From: Haemophilus sp. HMSC068C11
Lineage (GTDB): Bacteria; Pseudomonadota; Gammaproteobacteria; Enterobacterales; Pasteurellaceae
NCBI RefSeq assembly: GCF_001815355.1
Contig: NZ_KV820360.1
Coordinates: 233,716-297,715, forward strand
Length of the DNA: 64,000 nt
Direction of reading: 5' to 3'
How positions within the stretch are numbered: the first letter of the stretch is position 1; each line of letters begins with the position of its first letter. A program made the translations under genes and the position numbers. The notes beneath the pieces were generated by a model. It had not been told where the DNA came from and made no database searches. It saw only the letters and a program-made list of their open reading frames with translations. Positions 9,698 through 18,338 of this stretch are shown piece after piece.

Positions 9698-10960
9698 ATG
9701 GAAATTATTAATGCATACGGTTCGTGGTTAGTCTTAATTACCGCGGTATTCGGTTTTTTTATGGCATTTGGTATTGGTGCCAACGACGTATCAAACTCAA
9801 TGGGCACCTCGGTTGGTTCGGGTACCATTACAGCCAAACAAGCGATTATTATTGCCCTCATTTTTGAATCTGCTGGGGCTTATTTAGCCGGCGGTGAAGT
9901 AACAGAAACCATCAAAAGTGGTGTGATCGATCCCACTCAATTTGTCGAGATGCCTGATGTATTGGCATTAGGGATGCTTTCTGCTCTCTTTGCATCGGGT
10001 GCTTGGTTGTTTATCGCGACAAAAATGGGTTGGCCTGTTTCTGGTACCCATACCATTATCGGGGCTTTAATTGGTTTTGCTTGTATTACAATTGGTCCAA
10101 GTTCTGTTGACTGGTCTACCATCGGTGGGATCGTTGGAAGTTGGTTTATCACTCCTGTGATTGCTGGGCTCTTAGCTTATACCATCTTTGCAAGTATCCA
10201 GAAGCTCATATTCGATACCGAAGAACCGCTGAAAAACGCACAAAAATATGGCCCTTACTACATGGCGATTACTGTATTCGTACTTTGTATCGTGACCATG
10301 GCGAAAGGGTTAAAACACGTTGGTCTAAATCTCTCCAACAATGAAACGCTTGTTATTTCATTGCTTATCAGTGTTGTTGGTATGATTTTCTGCCATTTTT
10401 ACTTCCGCAGTAACACCTTTACAGCAAAAGCAAGAAAAGGATCGTTTGGATCAGTAGAAAAGATTTTTAGTATCTTAATGCTTTTAACCGCTTGTGCAAT
10501 GGCGTTCGCACATGGTTCTAATGACGTAGCCAATGCAATTGGTCCGCTTTCTTCTGTGGTATCAATCGTGCAAAATGGCGGGAAAATCCTGAGTGGTGGT
10601 GATTTAGCCTGGTGGATTTTACCTTTAGGTGCATTAGGTATCGCTGTTGGTCTTATCGCAATGGGACAAAAAGTAATGGCAACCGTAGGATCGGGTATTA
10701 CCGATTTAACTCCAAGTCGTGGTTTTGCTGCACAATTTGCAACTGCGATGACTGTTGTTGTGGCATCGGGTACAGGTTTACCAATCTCCACTACACAAAC
10801 TTTAGTGGGCGCAATCTTAGGTATCGGTTTCGCACGTGGTATTGCAGCGCTTAACTTAACGGTTATCCGTAACATCATTAGTTCATGGGTTGTAACGTTA
10901 CCTGCTGGTGCATTCTTTGCGATTGTGATTTTCTATATCCTTCGCGCAATTTTCCACTAG
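9698..10960 (+). CDS. pit: Low-affinity inorganic phosphate transporter, PiT family
   Basis: Integral inner-membrane symporter for metal-phosphate complexes. It shows the duplicated PiT signature: GANDVSNSMGTSVGSG near the N-terminus and AHGSNDVANAIGPLSSV near the middle, each followed by hydrophobic segments (about 10 transmembrane helices). At 420 residues it is of typical length. It follows the DUF47 gene by 35 nt and is probably cotranscribed with it; the two form a phosphate uptake unit. Confidence 0.93.
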   Translation: MEIINAYGSWLVLITAVFGFFMAFGIGANDVSNSMGTSVGSGTITAKQAIIIALIFESAGAYLAGGEVTETIKSGVIDPTQFVEMPDVLALGMLSALFASGAWLFIATKMGWPVSGTHTIIGALIGFACITIGPSSVDWSTIGGIVGSWFITPVIAGLLAYTIFASIQKLIFDTEEPLKNAQKYGPYYMAITVFVLCIVTMAKGLKHVGLNLSNNETLVISLLISVVGMIFCHFYFRSNTFTAKARKGSFGSVEKIFSILMLLTACAMAFAHGSNDVANAIGPLSSVVSIVQNGGKILSGGDLAWWILPLGALGIAVGLIAMGQKVMATVGSGITDLTPSRGFAAQFATAMTVVVASGTGLPISTTQTLVGAILGIGFARGIAALNLTVIRNIISSWVVTLPAGAFFAIVIFYILRAIFH

Positions 10961-10970
10961 TATAATTATT

Positions 10971-11012
10971 AAAAGTGCGGTTATTTTTCATTTCATTTTC
11001 CGACCGCACTTT
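10971..11012. terminator. USS inverted repeat after pit
   Basis: AAAGTGCGGT and ACCGCACTTT form a 10-bp stem with a long AT-rich loop between pit and the SH3-domain gene. It is a pair of uptake signals that likely acts as a terminator. The next gene begins only 23 nt downstream. Confidence 0.65.
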
Positions 11013-11034
11013 CTTCATGAATCTAGGAAGTATT

Positions 11035-11643
11035 ATGTCAAAAGTGAGCAAACTTTTATTTTCTTGTGTTCTATTGGGATCAACCATTGGAACGGTACAA
11101 GCTGAAACGCAATATGTGACAGAAAATCTGAACACCTATTTACGTCGTGGTGCAGGTGATCAATTTAAGATCGCGGGCGCAATCCAATCTGGCGAAGCGG
11201 TAACAGTTTTAGAACAACAAGGAAAATACACCCTAATTCGTGATAATAAAAATCGTGAAGCTTGGATTTTAACCTCTGAACTGAGTTCTACACCAAGTAG
11301 CCGTGAAGAAAATCCAAAATTAAAAGCACAGGTACAAGAATTAACGTTAAAGCTGAATCGTGTCGATTCAGATTGGCAACAACGCACAAACGAAATTCAA
11401 CGCCGTAGCAAACAAGCTGAACAACAAAGCAGTGAATTGCTTGAACAAAATTCACAACTTAAACGTGAATTAGAAATGACGAAAAATAAAAATCGTGATT
11501 TAGAAGCCATGCTTGATGCCAATAAACGCGAAATTGCGATTCAATGGTTTATTTATGGCGGTTCTGTGTTAGGCGTAGGTTTGTTAATCGGTCTTGTATT
11601 ACCTCACATTTTACCTAGACGTAAACGCCGTGATAGCTGGTAA
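11035..11643 (+). CDS. ygiM: SH3-domain membrane protein, YgiM family
   Basis: Signal peptide, then a bacterial SH3b domain (YVTENLNTYLRRGAGDQFKI through AWILTSEL), a charged coiled coil (about residues 85-165), and a single C-terminal transmembrane helix (WFIYGGSVLGVGLLIGLVLP) ending in RRKRR on the cytoplasmic side. TIGR04211/YgiM proteins sit in the envelope; their function is not settled. ATG 11035 is chosen because AGGAAG precedes it and the signal peptide then starts correctly; upstream in-frame codons lie inside the USS hairpin. In E. coli ygiM is next to cca, as here. Confidence 0.85.
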   Translation: MSKVSKLLFSCVLLGSTIGTVQAETQYVTENLNTYLRRGAGDQFKIAGAIQSGEAVTVLEQQGKYTLIRDNKNREAWILTSELSSTPSSREENPKLKAQVQELTLKLNRVDSDWQQRTNEIQRRSKQAEQQSSELLEQNSQLKRELEMTKNKNRDLEAMLDANKREIAIQWFIYGGSVLGVGLLIGLVLPHILPRRKRRDSW

Positions 11644-11656
11644 TGATTCATCATTG

Positions 11657-11684
11657 AGGTAGGCATTTGCCTACCTTTTCTTTA
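11657..11684 (+). terminator. Intrinsic terminator after ygiM
   Basis: An 8-9 bp stem (657-664 with 669-676, relative to 11000) followed by TTTTCTTTAT between ygiM and cca. Confidence 0.75.
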
Positions 11685-11704
11685 TATTTTGACGGGAGAG
11701 CAAA

Positions 11705-12949
11705 ATGGAAATTTATCTTGTCGGCGGTGCTGTACGTGATCAACTTTTAGGTTTACCGATTAAAGATCGTGACTGGGTTGTCGTGGGTGCTACACCAGAA
11801 ATGTTGTTAGCCCAAGGTTATCAACAAGTCGGCAAAGACTTCCCTGTTTTTCTTAATCCTGAAAACTATGAAGAATATGCACTTGCTCGCACAGAACGAA
11901 AATCAGGTAAAGGTTACACCGGATTTATTTGTGATTTCTCAGATGATATTACGCTTGAACAAGATTTAATTCGCCGAGATCTCAGTATTAATGCCATTGC
12001 GCAAGACAAAGATGGCAAGCTACACGATCCTTATCATGGCGTAGAAGATATTCATCAACGTATTTTACGTCATATTTCACCTGCATTTGCTGAAGATCCA
12101 CTTCGTGTATTGCGTGTCGCACGCTTTGCGGCTCGCTTCCATCATTTAGGTTTCTCTATTGCAGAAGAAACCCTTAAATTAATGGCTGAGCTTACTGAAC
12201 AAGGTGAGCTCGCCCAGCTCACGGCTGAGCGCGTTTGGATGGAAACAGAAAAAGCATTAAACGAACCGCATCCCGAAATTTATTTTAAAACACTACATCA
12301 AGTCGGCGCGCTCAAAGTGCTCTTCCCTGAAGTTGCCGCCTTAGATGGCGTACCGAACCCAGCCAAATATCATCCTGAAATTGATAGTTTTATTCATACC
12401 ATGCTCGTATTGCAACAAGCGGTTAAACTCACAGAAAATACCGATTTGAATAAAAGTGCGGTCCGTTTTGCCGCAATTTGTCATGATCTTGGCAAAGCTC
12501 TTACACCAAAAGAAATGTGGCCAAGTCATCATGGCCACGAAAAAGTAGGGATTAAACCGACTCGTTCATTATGCAAACGTCTTAGAGTACCTAATTATCT
12601 TCAAGAACTAGCCGAATTAGCTTGTGAATATCACACGCATGTGCATAAAGCCTTAGAGCTTCGTCCTGAAACAGTGGTGAAACTCTTTAATACGTTTGAT
12701 GTTTGGCGTAAACCTCAGCGCTTCGAAGAATTTCTATTAGTATGTTTATCTGATACTCGCGGTCGAACGGGCTTTGAAAATAAAGAATACCTGCAAATTG
12801 ATTATCTCAAAGCGCTCTACCAAGCTGCCCTCGCTGTTGATGTACAGCAAGTCATTGCAGATGGGTTTGAAAAACAAGGTATTCGAGATGAATTAACGCG
12901 TCGAAGAATTGCCGCAGTGAAAGCGGAGAAAACTCGCTTAAATGCTTAA
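11705..12949 (+). CDS. cca: Multifunctional CCA tRNA nucleotidyltransferase
   Basis: Adds or repairs the 3' CCA end of tRNA. Class II nucleotidyltransferase motifs are visible: [10 protein letters not shown] at residues 6-15, the catalytic DxD in KDRDW, and [12 protein letters not shown]-terminal HD domain ([14 protein letters not shown] with paired histidines in WPSHHGHE) gives the gammaproteobacterial phosphohydrolase activities. The length of 414 residues is typical. GGGAG precedes the ATG. It overlaps the upstream leader of lolB and heads the cca-lolB-ispE-prs block. Confidence 0.95.
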   Translation: MEIYLVGGAVRDQLLGLPIKDRDWVVVGATPEMLLAQGYQQVGKDFPVFLNPENYEEYALARTERKSGKGYTGFICDFSDDITLEQDLIRRDLSINAIAQDKDGKLHDPYHGVEDIHQRILRHISPAFAEDPLRVLRVARFAARFHHLGFSIAEETLKLMAELTEQGELAQLTAERVWMETEKALNEPHPEIYFKTLHQVGALKVLFPEVAALDGVPNPAKYHPEIDSFIHTMLVLQQAVKLTENTDLNKSAVRFAAICHDLGKALTPKEMWPSHHGHEKVGIKPTRSLCKRLRVPNYLQELAELACEYHTHVHKALELRPETVVKLFNTFDVWRKPQRFEEFLLVCLSDTRGRTGFENKEYLQIDYLKALYQAALAVDVQQVIADGFEKQGIRDELTRRRIAAVKAEKTRLNA

Positions 12950-13013
12950 TCCAGCTTTACTAAAAGTAAACTACCCCTTACAATATGTGCAATTTTTTAG
13001 TAAATATTTTGTT

Positions 13014-13637
13014 ATGAAATTATTAAAATCTCTTCTAGCACCTGTATTTGCAAGTGCGATCTTGTCTGCTTGTACACTTGATGCAGAGCGCCCAACAGAT
13101 GTTCAACATATCGATAAGAACGATATTACGTGGCAACAGCACCTCAAAAAAATCAAACAAATTCAATCTTATAGCACCAAAGGACAAATTGGTTACATCA
13201 GTCCACAAGAGCGTTTTTCGAGCCGCTTTGAGTGGCAATATCAAAACCCAAAAGCCTATAAGTTAAAACTTTATTCTCTCATTAGCAAAACAACGCTAAC
13301 CATGGAGATGCATCCAAATGGCATGACGATTTCGGATAATAAAGGCAACCAACAATCTGACAAAAATGCCAAATTATTGTTACGCGAAATCATCGGAATG
13401 GATGTGCCATTAGAGCATTTATCTTATTGGTTAAAGGGTCAGCCAGCAGATAACGCCGATTACCAAGTTGGAACGAATCACCTTTTATCCGAATTTAGCT
13501 ACCCGCTTGATGGCTCGATGTGGACAGCCGATTACTTAAGTTATCATGCAGATAATTCGATGCCTGAAAATATTCTCTTAAAGAATAAAAGTACATCACA
13601 AACCCTAAAAATTCGTGTGGATGAATGGGCGTTCTAA
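13014..13637 (+). CDS. lolB: Outer-membrane lipoprotein receptor LolB
   Basis: Outer-membrane anchored lipoprotein that accepts lipoproteins from LolA. It begins [20 protein letters not shown] with the lipobox LSAC, so Cys20 is lipidated. The mature domain has the LolB pattern ([20 protein letters not shown], then the YWLKGQPA and [10 protein letters not shown] segments). An open frame extends upstream to 12942, inside the end of cca, but only the 13014 start gives a proper signal peptide. The stop TAA shares bases with the ispE ATG. lolB-ispE-prs is a conserved gammaproteobacterial order. Confidence 0.92.
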   Translation: MKLLKSLLAPVFASAILSACTLDAERPTDVQHIDKNDITWQQHLKKIKQIQSYSTKGQIGYISPQERFSSRFEWQYQNPKAYKLKLYSLISKTTLTMEMHPNGMTISDNKGNQQSDKNAKLLLREIIGMDVPLEHLSYWLKGQPADNADYQVGTNHLLSEFSYPLDGSMWTADYLSYHADNSMPENILLKNKSTSQTLKIRVDEWAF

Positions 13638-14560
13638 TGAAAACACATCACTTTTCGACCGCACTTTCAACTTCTCTTGGAAAGCCTAACCGCTTTCCAA
13701 GCCCCGCAAAACTCAATTTATTTCTCTATATAAACGGTAAACTGTCAAACGGCTACCACGAATTACAAACGCTTTTCCAATTTCTTGATTTCGGCGATTG
13801 GCTCACCATTGATATTCGCCAAGATAAACAAATTCGCATCACTCCTGAAATTCCAGGCTTACCTCTAGAACAAAATTTAATCTATCGTGCAGCGACACTC
13901 CTACAAGAAAAAACAGGCTGTACGCTCGGTGCCACAATTCATTTAGATAAAATTCTGCCAATGGGCGGTGGTATTGGCGGCGGTTCATCTAATGCAGCAA
14001 CTACCCTCCTTGCTTTAAACTATTTATGGCAAACCCATTTATCCATTGATGAACTTGCAGAGCTCGGATTAAAACTCGGGGCAGATGTCCCCATCTTTGT
14101 TCATGGCCAAGCCGCTTTTGCAGAAGGCGTAGGTGAAAAAATCCAATACTGTGAACCACAAGAAAAATATTATGTGGTACTAAAACCTGAAACTGCGATT
14201 TCTACTGCAGTGGTCTTTAGCGATCCCGATTTGCCACGCAATACAGAAAAAAGATCCCTTGCCGAACTTTTGAATCAACCGTTTGCAAACGATTGCGAAA
14301 AAGTCGTGCGAACTCAATATCCTGAAGTTGAAAAAGCCCTACTATGGTTGCTACAATATGCACCAGCCAGATTAACCGGAACCGGGGCTTGTGTTTTTGC
14401 TGAATTTGATGATGAAAAATCAGCACAAGCTGTTTTCCAACAAAAACCGAAAGAATTTTTCGGCTTTGTTGCTAAAGGATTAAATGTTTCACCATTACAT
14501 GCGATGTTGAAACAACTCTCGACCAACCAATCTATCTACACTCAACCTGAGGTTATATAA
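13637..14560 (+). CDS. ispE: 4-diphosphocytidyl-2-C-methyl-D-erythritol kinase
   Basis: GHMP kinase of the non-mevalonate isoprenoid pathway. It has the N-terminal [21 protein letters not shown] motif region with the catalytic Lys, the ATP loop [15 protein letters not shown], and the C-terminal [12 protein letters not shown] motif. The start at 13637 overlaps the lolB stop (TAATG), a translational-coupling arrangement. A USS lies inside the first codons and accounts for an unusual N-terminal extension (FSTALSTS) before the conserved fold. Confidence 0.94.
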   Translation: MKTHHFSTALSTSLGKPNRFPSPAKLNLFLYINGKLSNGYHELQTLFQFLDFGDWLTIDIRQDKQIRITPEIPGLPLEQNLIYRAATLLQEKTGCTLGATIHLDKILPMGGGIGGGSSNAATTLLALNYLWQTHLSIDELAELGLKLGADVPIFVHGQAAFAEGVGEKIQYCEPQEKYYVVLKPETAISTAVVFSDPDLPRNTEKRSLAELLNQPFANDCEKVVRTQYPEVEKALLWLLQYAPARLTGTGACVFAEFDDEKSAQAVFQQKPKEFFGFVAKGLNVSPLHAMLKQLSTNQSIYTQPEVI

Positions 14561-14561
14561 A

Positions 14562-15509
14562 ATGCCAGACATTAAACTCTTTGCTGGAAATGCTACGCCT
14601 GAGCTAGCGAAAAAGATTTCTGAACGTCTTTACATTTCATTAGGCGATGCCACTGTTGGACGCTTTAGCGATGGTGAAATCCAAGTGCAAATTAATGAAA
14701 ATGTGCGTGGTGCAGACGTGTTTATTATTCAATCTACTTGTGCACCAACGAATGACAACCTGATGGAATTGATTGTAATGGTTGATGCTTTACGTCGTGC
14801 ATCTGCCGGCCGTATTACTGCCGTTGTTCCTTATTTTGGTTATGCTCGTCAAGATCGTCGTGTACGTTCTGCTCGTGTGCCAATCACTGCAAAAGTGGTA
14901 GCTGATTTACTTTCAACTGTAGGGATTGACCGTGTATTAACTTGTGACTTACACGCAGAGCAAATCCAAGGTTTCTTTGATGTACCAGTTGATAACGTAT
15001 TCGGTTCACCAGTTTTACTTGATGATATCTTGAAGAAAACCGATCTTGTCAATCCTATCGTTGTTTCTCCAGATATCGGTGGTGTGGTTCGTGCTCGTGC
15101 GGTCGCGAAATTATTAAACGATACCGAAATGGCAATTATCGATAAACGTCGTCCACGCGCAAACGTATCACAAGTTATGCATATTATTGGGGATGTCGCA
15201 GATCGTGATTGTATCCTTGTGGATGACATGATTGATACAGGTGGTACATTATGTAAAGCGGCTGAAGCATTAAAAGAACGTGGTGCAAAACGCGTATTTG
15301 CTTATGCAACTCACGCCGTATTCTCTGGTGCAGCTGCACAACATTTAGCGAGCGATGCCATTGATGAAATCGTGGTAACTGACACTGTTCCACTTTCACC
15401 TGAAATGAAAGCACTTGGTAAAGTACGCGTGCTGACTCTTTCAACTATGCTTGCTGAAGCAATTCGTCGTATCAGCAATGAAGAATCTATTTCAGCAATG
15501 TTTGAATAA
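14562..15509 (+). CDS. prs: Ribose-phosphate pyrophosphokinase
   Basis: Makes PRPP from ribose 5-phosphate and ATP for nucleotide, His, Trp and NAD synthesis. Motifs: [16 protein letters not shown], the flexible-loop region [15 protein letters not shown], metal-binding [11 protein letters not shown], and the PRPP loop [14 protein letters not shown]. At 315 residues it matches the class I enzyme. It starts 1 nt after the ispE stop and is followed by a USS terminator. Confidence 0.97.
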   Translation: MPDIKLFAGNATPELAKKISERLYISLGDATVGRFSDGEIQVQINENVRGADVFIIQSTCAPTNDNLMELIVMVDALRRASAGRITAVVPYFGYARQDRRVRSARVPITAKVVADLLSTVGIDRVLTCDLHAEQIQGFFDVPVDNVFGSPVLLDDILKKTDLVNPIVVSPDIGGVVRARAVAKLLNDTEMAIIDKRRPRANVSQVMHIIGDVADRDCILVDDMIDTGGTLCKAAEALKERGAKRVFAYATHAVFSGAAAQHLASDAIDEIVVTDTVPLSPEMKALGKVRVLTLSTMLAEAIRRISNEESISAMFE

Positions 15510-15535
15510 TTCTTTCGCTTAGCATTCATTTTAAA

Positions 15536-15577
15536 CGTGCGGTCAGAAAATCCAGTGTTTTTTGACCGCACTTTTTT
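15536..15577 (+). terminator. USS inverted-repeat terminator after prs
   Basis: GTGCGGTCA (15537-15545) pairs with TGACCGCAC (15563-15571), followed by six T. This is the probable end of the cca-lolB-ispE-prs transcript. Confidence 0.75.
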
Positions 15578-15599
15578 ATGCTGCAACTAAAAATAGGGC

Positions 15600-15624
15600 A
15601 AAAAAAGTGCCCCACTGGGGCACT
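15600..15624 (-). terminator. Intrinsic terminator of the candidate sRNA
   Basis: AGTGCCCC / GGGGCACT stem with a 3-nt loop and a T run on the minus strand only. The plus-strand side lacks a T run, so it does not serve prs. Confidence 0.75.
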
Positions 15625-15695
15625 ACTCGGAAAGCAAAATAGATGTCGGCTATTTAAAAATAGCACTTGTTTTTAGTGATTTAAGAATACGGCAA
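15600..15695 (-). ncRNA. Candidate CRP-dependent small RNA between prs and mdh
   Basis: No protein gene lies between the prs and mdh terminators. On the minus strand a 16-bp CRP-like site (15730-15745) is followed by a -10 hexamer TATAAA (15706-15701), which puts the start near 15695, about 42 bp from the CRP centre, the class II distance. The transcript would be about 96 nt. It contains a small AU-rich hairpin (GCTATTT/AAATAGC) and ends in a perfect 8-bp GC-rich terminator stem (15624-15617 with 15613-15606) followed by at least six T. This is a canonical Hfq-type small RNA layout. Neither the target nor the family is recognised; transcription is inferred. Confidence 0.55.
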
Positions 15696-15729
15696 AGCCC
15701 TTTATATTGCAAATAGCAATGTTCAAATT

Positions 15730-15745
15730 TGTGAGCTAAATCACG
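15730..15745. promoter_or_regulatory. CRP-like site upstream of the candidate sRNA
   Basis: TGTGA-N6-TCACG, nine of ten core positions of the CRP consensus TGTGA-N6-TCACA. It is centred at 15737.5 in the gap between two convergent genes, where a promoter would otherwise be unexpected. Confidence 0.6.
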
Positions 15746-15782
15746 CTTTTTCTTCACTTTTTTATGTTTGATCGTTTTCGTA

Positions 15783-15811
15783 TAAAAAAAGAGGAGCATA
15801 CAGCTCCTCTT
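15783..15811 (-). terminator. Intrinsic terminator of mdh
   Basis: AGAGGAGC/GCTCCTCT stem (15790-15797 with 15803-15810) and a T run on the minus strand, 20 nt after the mdh stop. Confidence 0.85.
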
Positions 15812-15830
15812 CTCTAGAAATAGAATTAAA

Positions 15831-16766
15831 TTAACCGTTAATAAATTTTTCGCCTAATTCAATATCCGCACGCAATGTTGGTAACATTGCTTCTAACGCA
15901 TCTTGTTCAAATTTACTTAAAATACCGATTGGTAAAATTTCTTCCACACCTTCTTTACCTAAACGTACCGGTTGAGCGAAGAAACGTGCGTATTTGCCAT
16001 CACCTTCTACATAAGTACATTCAACCACAGTTTCGCCACTTAAGCCTTTTACTAATGAACGTGCAAAACGTGCCGCAGCTTGAGCCATAGAAAGTGTCGC
16101 AGAACCGCCACCTGCTTTTGCTTCAACCACTTCAGTACCTGCGTTTTGGATACGTTTTGTTAATGGTGCAATTTCCTCTTCTTTCCATTCAGCATATTGA
16201 ACTTGTGAAAGTAATGGAAGAATCGTTACACCTGAGTGTCCACCAATAACTGGTACACTTGTACGAGAAACATTTAAGCCTTTTAATTCCGATACGAATG
16301 TTTCAGAACGTAATACGTCTAAAGTGGTGACACCAAATAATTTACGTTTGTCGTAAACGCCCGCTTTTTTCAATACTTCTGCAGCAATCGCAACAGTCGT
16401 GTTCACAGGGTTGGTGATAATACCTACACAAGCTTTTGGACAAGTTTTTGCAACATGTTCAATTAAGTTACGCACGATACCCGCATTGATGTTGAAAAGA
16501 TCTGAACGATCCATACCCGGTTTACGTGCTACCCCTGCAGAAATTAAAACGACATCAGCATCTTTAAGTGCAGGTGTTGGATCTTCTCCCGCAAAACCTT
16601 CTACTTTCACCGCTGTTGGAATATGACTCACATCTTTAGCCACACCTGGTGTCACTGGTGCGATATCATACAGTGCTAATTCACTTTCAGCGGGTAATTG
16701 TAATTTAAGTAATAAGGCTAATGCTTGACCAATACCGCCTGCTGCGCCTAATACTGCAACTTTCAT
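15831..16766 (-). CDS. mdh: Malate dehydrogenase (NAD-dependent)
   Basis: Interconverts malate and oxaloacetate. N-terminal Rossmann motif [16 protein letters not shown], substrate-binding arginine in [20 protein letters not shown], and the catalytic histidine in [14 protein letters not shown]. At 311 residues it is the enteric-type enzyme. It is divergent from argR. It links functionally to the oxaloacetate decarboxylase operon in this window, which consumes its product in fermentative metabolism. Confidence 0.97.
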   Translation of the reverse strand: MKVAVLGAAGGIGQALALLLKLQLPAESELALYDIAPVTPGVAKDVSHIPTAVKVEGFAGEDPTPALKDADVVLISAGVARKPGMDRSDLFNINAGIVRNLIEHVAKTCPKACVGIITNPVNTTVAIAAEVLKKAGVYDKRKLFGVTTLDVLRSETFVSELKGLNVSRTSVPVIGGHSGVTILPLLSQVQYAEWKEEEIAPLTKRIQNAGTEVVEAKAGGGSATLSMAQAAARFARSLVKGLSGETVVECTYVEGDGKYARFFAQPVRLGKEGVEEILPIGILSKFEQDALEAMLPTLRADIELGEKFING

Positions 16767-16806
16767 AAAATACTCCTCATGTATTAATTAATCCTAACTA
16801 GGTAGA

Positions 16807-16835
16807 ATTTTAAAGTCTTAGCCATTAAATTACAA
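16807..16835 (-). promoter_or_regulatory. Predicted mdh promoter
   Basis: Minus-strand -35 TTGTAA (16835-16830), 17-bp spacer, -10 TAAAAT (16812-16807), about 40 bp upstream of the mdh start. Confidence 0.5.
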
Positions 16836-16902
16836 ACAGAGAAATTCAATAATGCGATCTAGCTCAAACTTTTCAAACGGCAAATTTATTTTAATTGCCT
16901 AA

Positions 16903-16920
16903 AATGAATTTTTATGCAAT
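16903..16920. promoter_or_regulatory. Candidate ARG box upstream of argR
   Basis: TGAAT-TTTT-ATGCA within an 18-bp AT-rich frame, one mismatch from the ARG box TGAAT-N4-ATTCA. It lies 33 bp before the argR start and would fit autoregulation. A clear second box at the usual 3-bp spacing is not seen. Confidence 0.4.
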
Positions 16921-16952
16921 TCTTATGCAAATTCCCCTATACGAGAATCACT

Positions 16953-17408
16953 ATGTCAGATCAATTAACAAAAGCCTTTAAAGAACTGCTCCATCAAGAA
17001 CGATTTGCTTCTCAAAGTGAAATTGTTGAAGCCTTAAAAAACCAAGGATTTCAAAGCATTAACCAGTCTAAAGTTTCACGGATGCTAAGTAAATTTGGTG
17101 CGGTTCGTGCGAGAAACACGAAAATGGAAATGGTGTATTGCTTACCAAGTGAATTAAGTGTCCCCGCCACCAGCAGTCCATTGAAAAATCTGGTTTTGGA
17201 TATTGACCACAATGATTTCGTTATCGTCATTAAAACCTCTCCAGGTGCGGCACAGTTGATTGCTCGCTTATTAGATTCCATTGGTAAACCAGAAGGTATT
17301 TTGGGCACGATTGCGGGAGATGACACTATTTTTGTGACACCAACAAAAGAGACAACAATCAAATCGCTTTTAGGACAAATTCAAACGCTCTTTGAAAGCA
17401 ATCTATAA
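16953..17408 (+). CDS. argR: Arginine repressor
   Basis: Hexameric arginine-dependent repressor and Xer accessory factor. The N-terminal winged helix ([20 protein letters not shown], then [17 protein letters not shown]) carries the SKVSR recognition helix. The C-terminal domain has the arginine-binding segment with [13 protein letters not shown] and [11 protein letters not shown]. The first in-frame ATG is at 16914, but MSDQLTKAF at 16953 gives the family length of 151 residues. It is divergent from mdh, as in E. coli, and its stop overlaps the next gene's start. Confidence 0.95.
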   Translation: MSDQLTKAFKELLHQERFASQSEIVEALKNQGFQSINQSKVSRMLSKFGAVRARNTKMEMVYCLPSELSVPATSSPLKNLVLDIDHNDFVIVIKTSPGAAQLIARLLDSIGKPEGILGTIAGDDTIFVTPTKETTIKSLLGQIQTLFESNL

Positions 17409-18292
17409 TGAATATCTTAGTAACCGGTGGAACGGGATTTGTTGGCAAACCCTTAGTTGAATCGCTACTTTCACGTGGCGATAGCGTTACCGTATTAACA
17501 CGCTCTATTGAAAAAGCCCAATCTGTTTTCCCTGAAAAAACACCGCAATTTTTGACCGCACTTTCAACACTCAAAGACTTAAATGAATTTAATGCGGTCA
17601 TTAATCTTGCCGGTGAGCCCATCTTCGATAAAAGATGGACAGTTCAACAAAAAGAGAAACTGCGTCATAGCCGTATTGATTTAACACAGCAGATTGTTCA
17701 ACTTATTAATCAAAGTGAACATCCCCCAGTCTTGATTTCAGGTTCTGCAACGGGAATTTATGGAAACTGTGGCGAAGAGCAGATCACCGAAGACACAAAT
17801 CCAAGTACTCAATTTACCGCTCAGCTTTGTATTGATTGGGAAAATGCAGCAAAACAAGCTAACACAAGAGTCTGTTTAGTCAGAACGGGATTAGTGCTTT
17901 CTCCAAAAGGCGGGGCTTTAGCAAAAATCCTTTCGCTCTATCGCTTCGGATTAGGCGGCAAATTAGGGAATGGCGAGCAATATTGGAGCTGGATCGCATT
18001 AGAGGATATGGTAAAAGGACTGCTCTTTTTACTTGATCATAACGCTTGCGAAGGAGCATTTAATTTTACTGCGCCATATCCTGTTAAAAACAAGACCTTT
18101 AACCAACTATTAGGTGAAGCATTACATCGGCCTTGTTTTGCTCAAGTGCCTCAATTTTTACTCAACTCTCTTCTCGGTGAACGAGCTTGCATTCTATTAG
18201 ACAGTCAGAATGCCTATCCAAAACATTTGTTAGATTGTGGATTTACATTCCAATACTTAGAATTAAGTGATTATTTCCATAATACACTTTAA
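17408..18292 (+). CDS. yfcH: NAD-dependent epimerase-like protein, TIGR01777/YfcH family
   Basis: Atypical short-chain dehydrogenase of the SDR39U1 (YfcH) family. N-terminal nucleotide loop NILVTGGTGFVGKPLVESLL, then VINLAGEPIFDKRW, the SGSATGIYG active-site region, and the C-terminal DUF1731 segment (PQFLLNSLLGERACILLDSQNAYPKHL split across the last 60 residues). Substrate unknown. The ATG overlaps the argR stop (TAATG), which suggests cotranslation. Length 294 residues, typical. Confidence 0.88.
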   Translation: MNILVTGGTGFVGKPLVESLLSRGDSVTVLTRSIEKAQSVFPEKTPQFLTALSTLKDLNEFNAVINLAGEPIFDKRWTVQQKEKLRHSRIDLTQQIVQLINQSEHPPVLISGSATGIYGNCGEEQITEDTNPSTQFTAQLCIDWENAAKQANTRVCLVRTGLVLSPKGGALAKILSLYRFGLGGKLGNGEQYWSWIALEDMVKGLLFLLDHNACEGAFNFTAPYPVKNKTFNQLLGEALHRPCFAQVPQFLLNSLLGERACILLDSQNAYPKHLLDCGFTFQYLELSDYFHNTL

Positions 18293-18297
18293 AAACA

Positions 18298-18328
18298 AAA
18301 GGCTGGTCAAAACCAGCCTTTATTATTT
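18298..18328. terminator. Bidirectional terminator between yfcH and folC
   Basis: Perfect 10-bp stem AAAGGCTGGT/ACCAGCCTTT with a 4-nt loop, T-rich on both sides, between convergent genes. Confidence 0.85.
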
Positions 18329-18338
18329 TTCATATCCA

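Noticed and set aside
10399-10878. 159-codon open frame on the minus strand inside pit
   Set aside because: Antisense shadow of a hydrophobic coding sequence with no ribosome site; pit itself is unambiguous. The same applies to 35799-36368 inside oadB and other antisense frames.
12942-13013. Upstream extension of lolB
   Set aside because: It would bury the lipoprotein signal peptide; the start at 13014 restores it.
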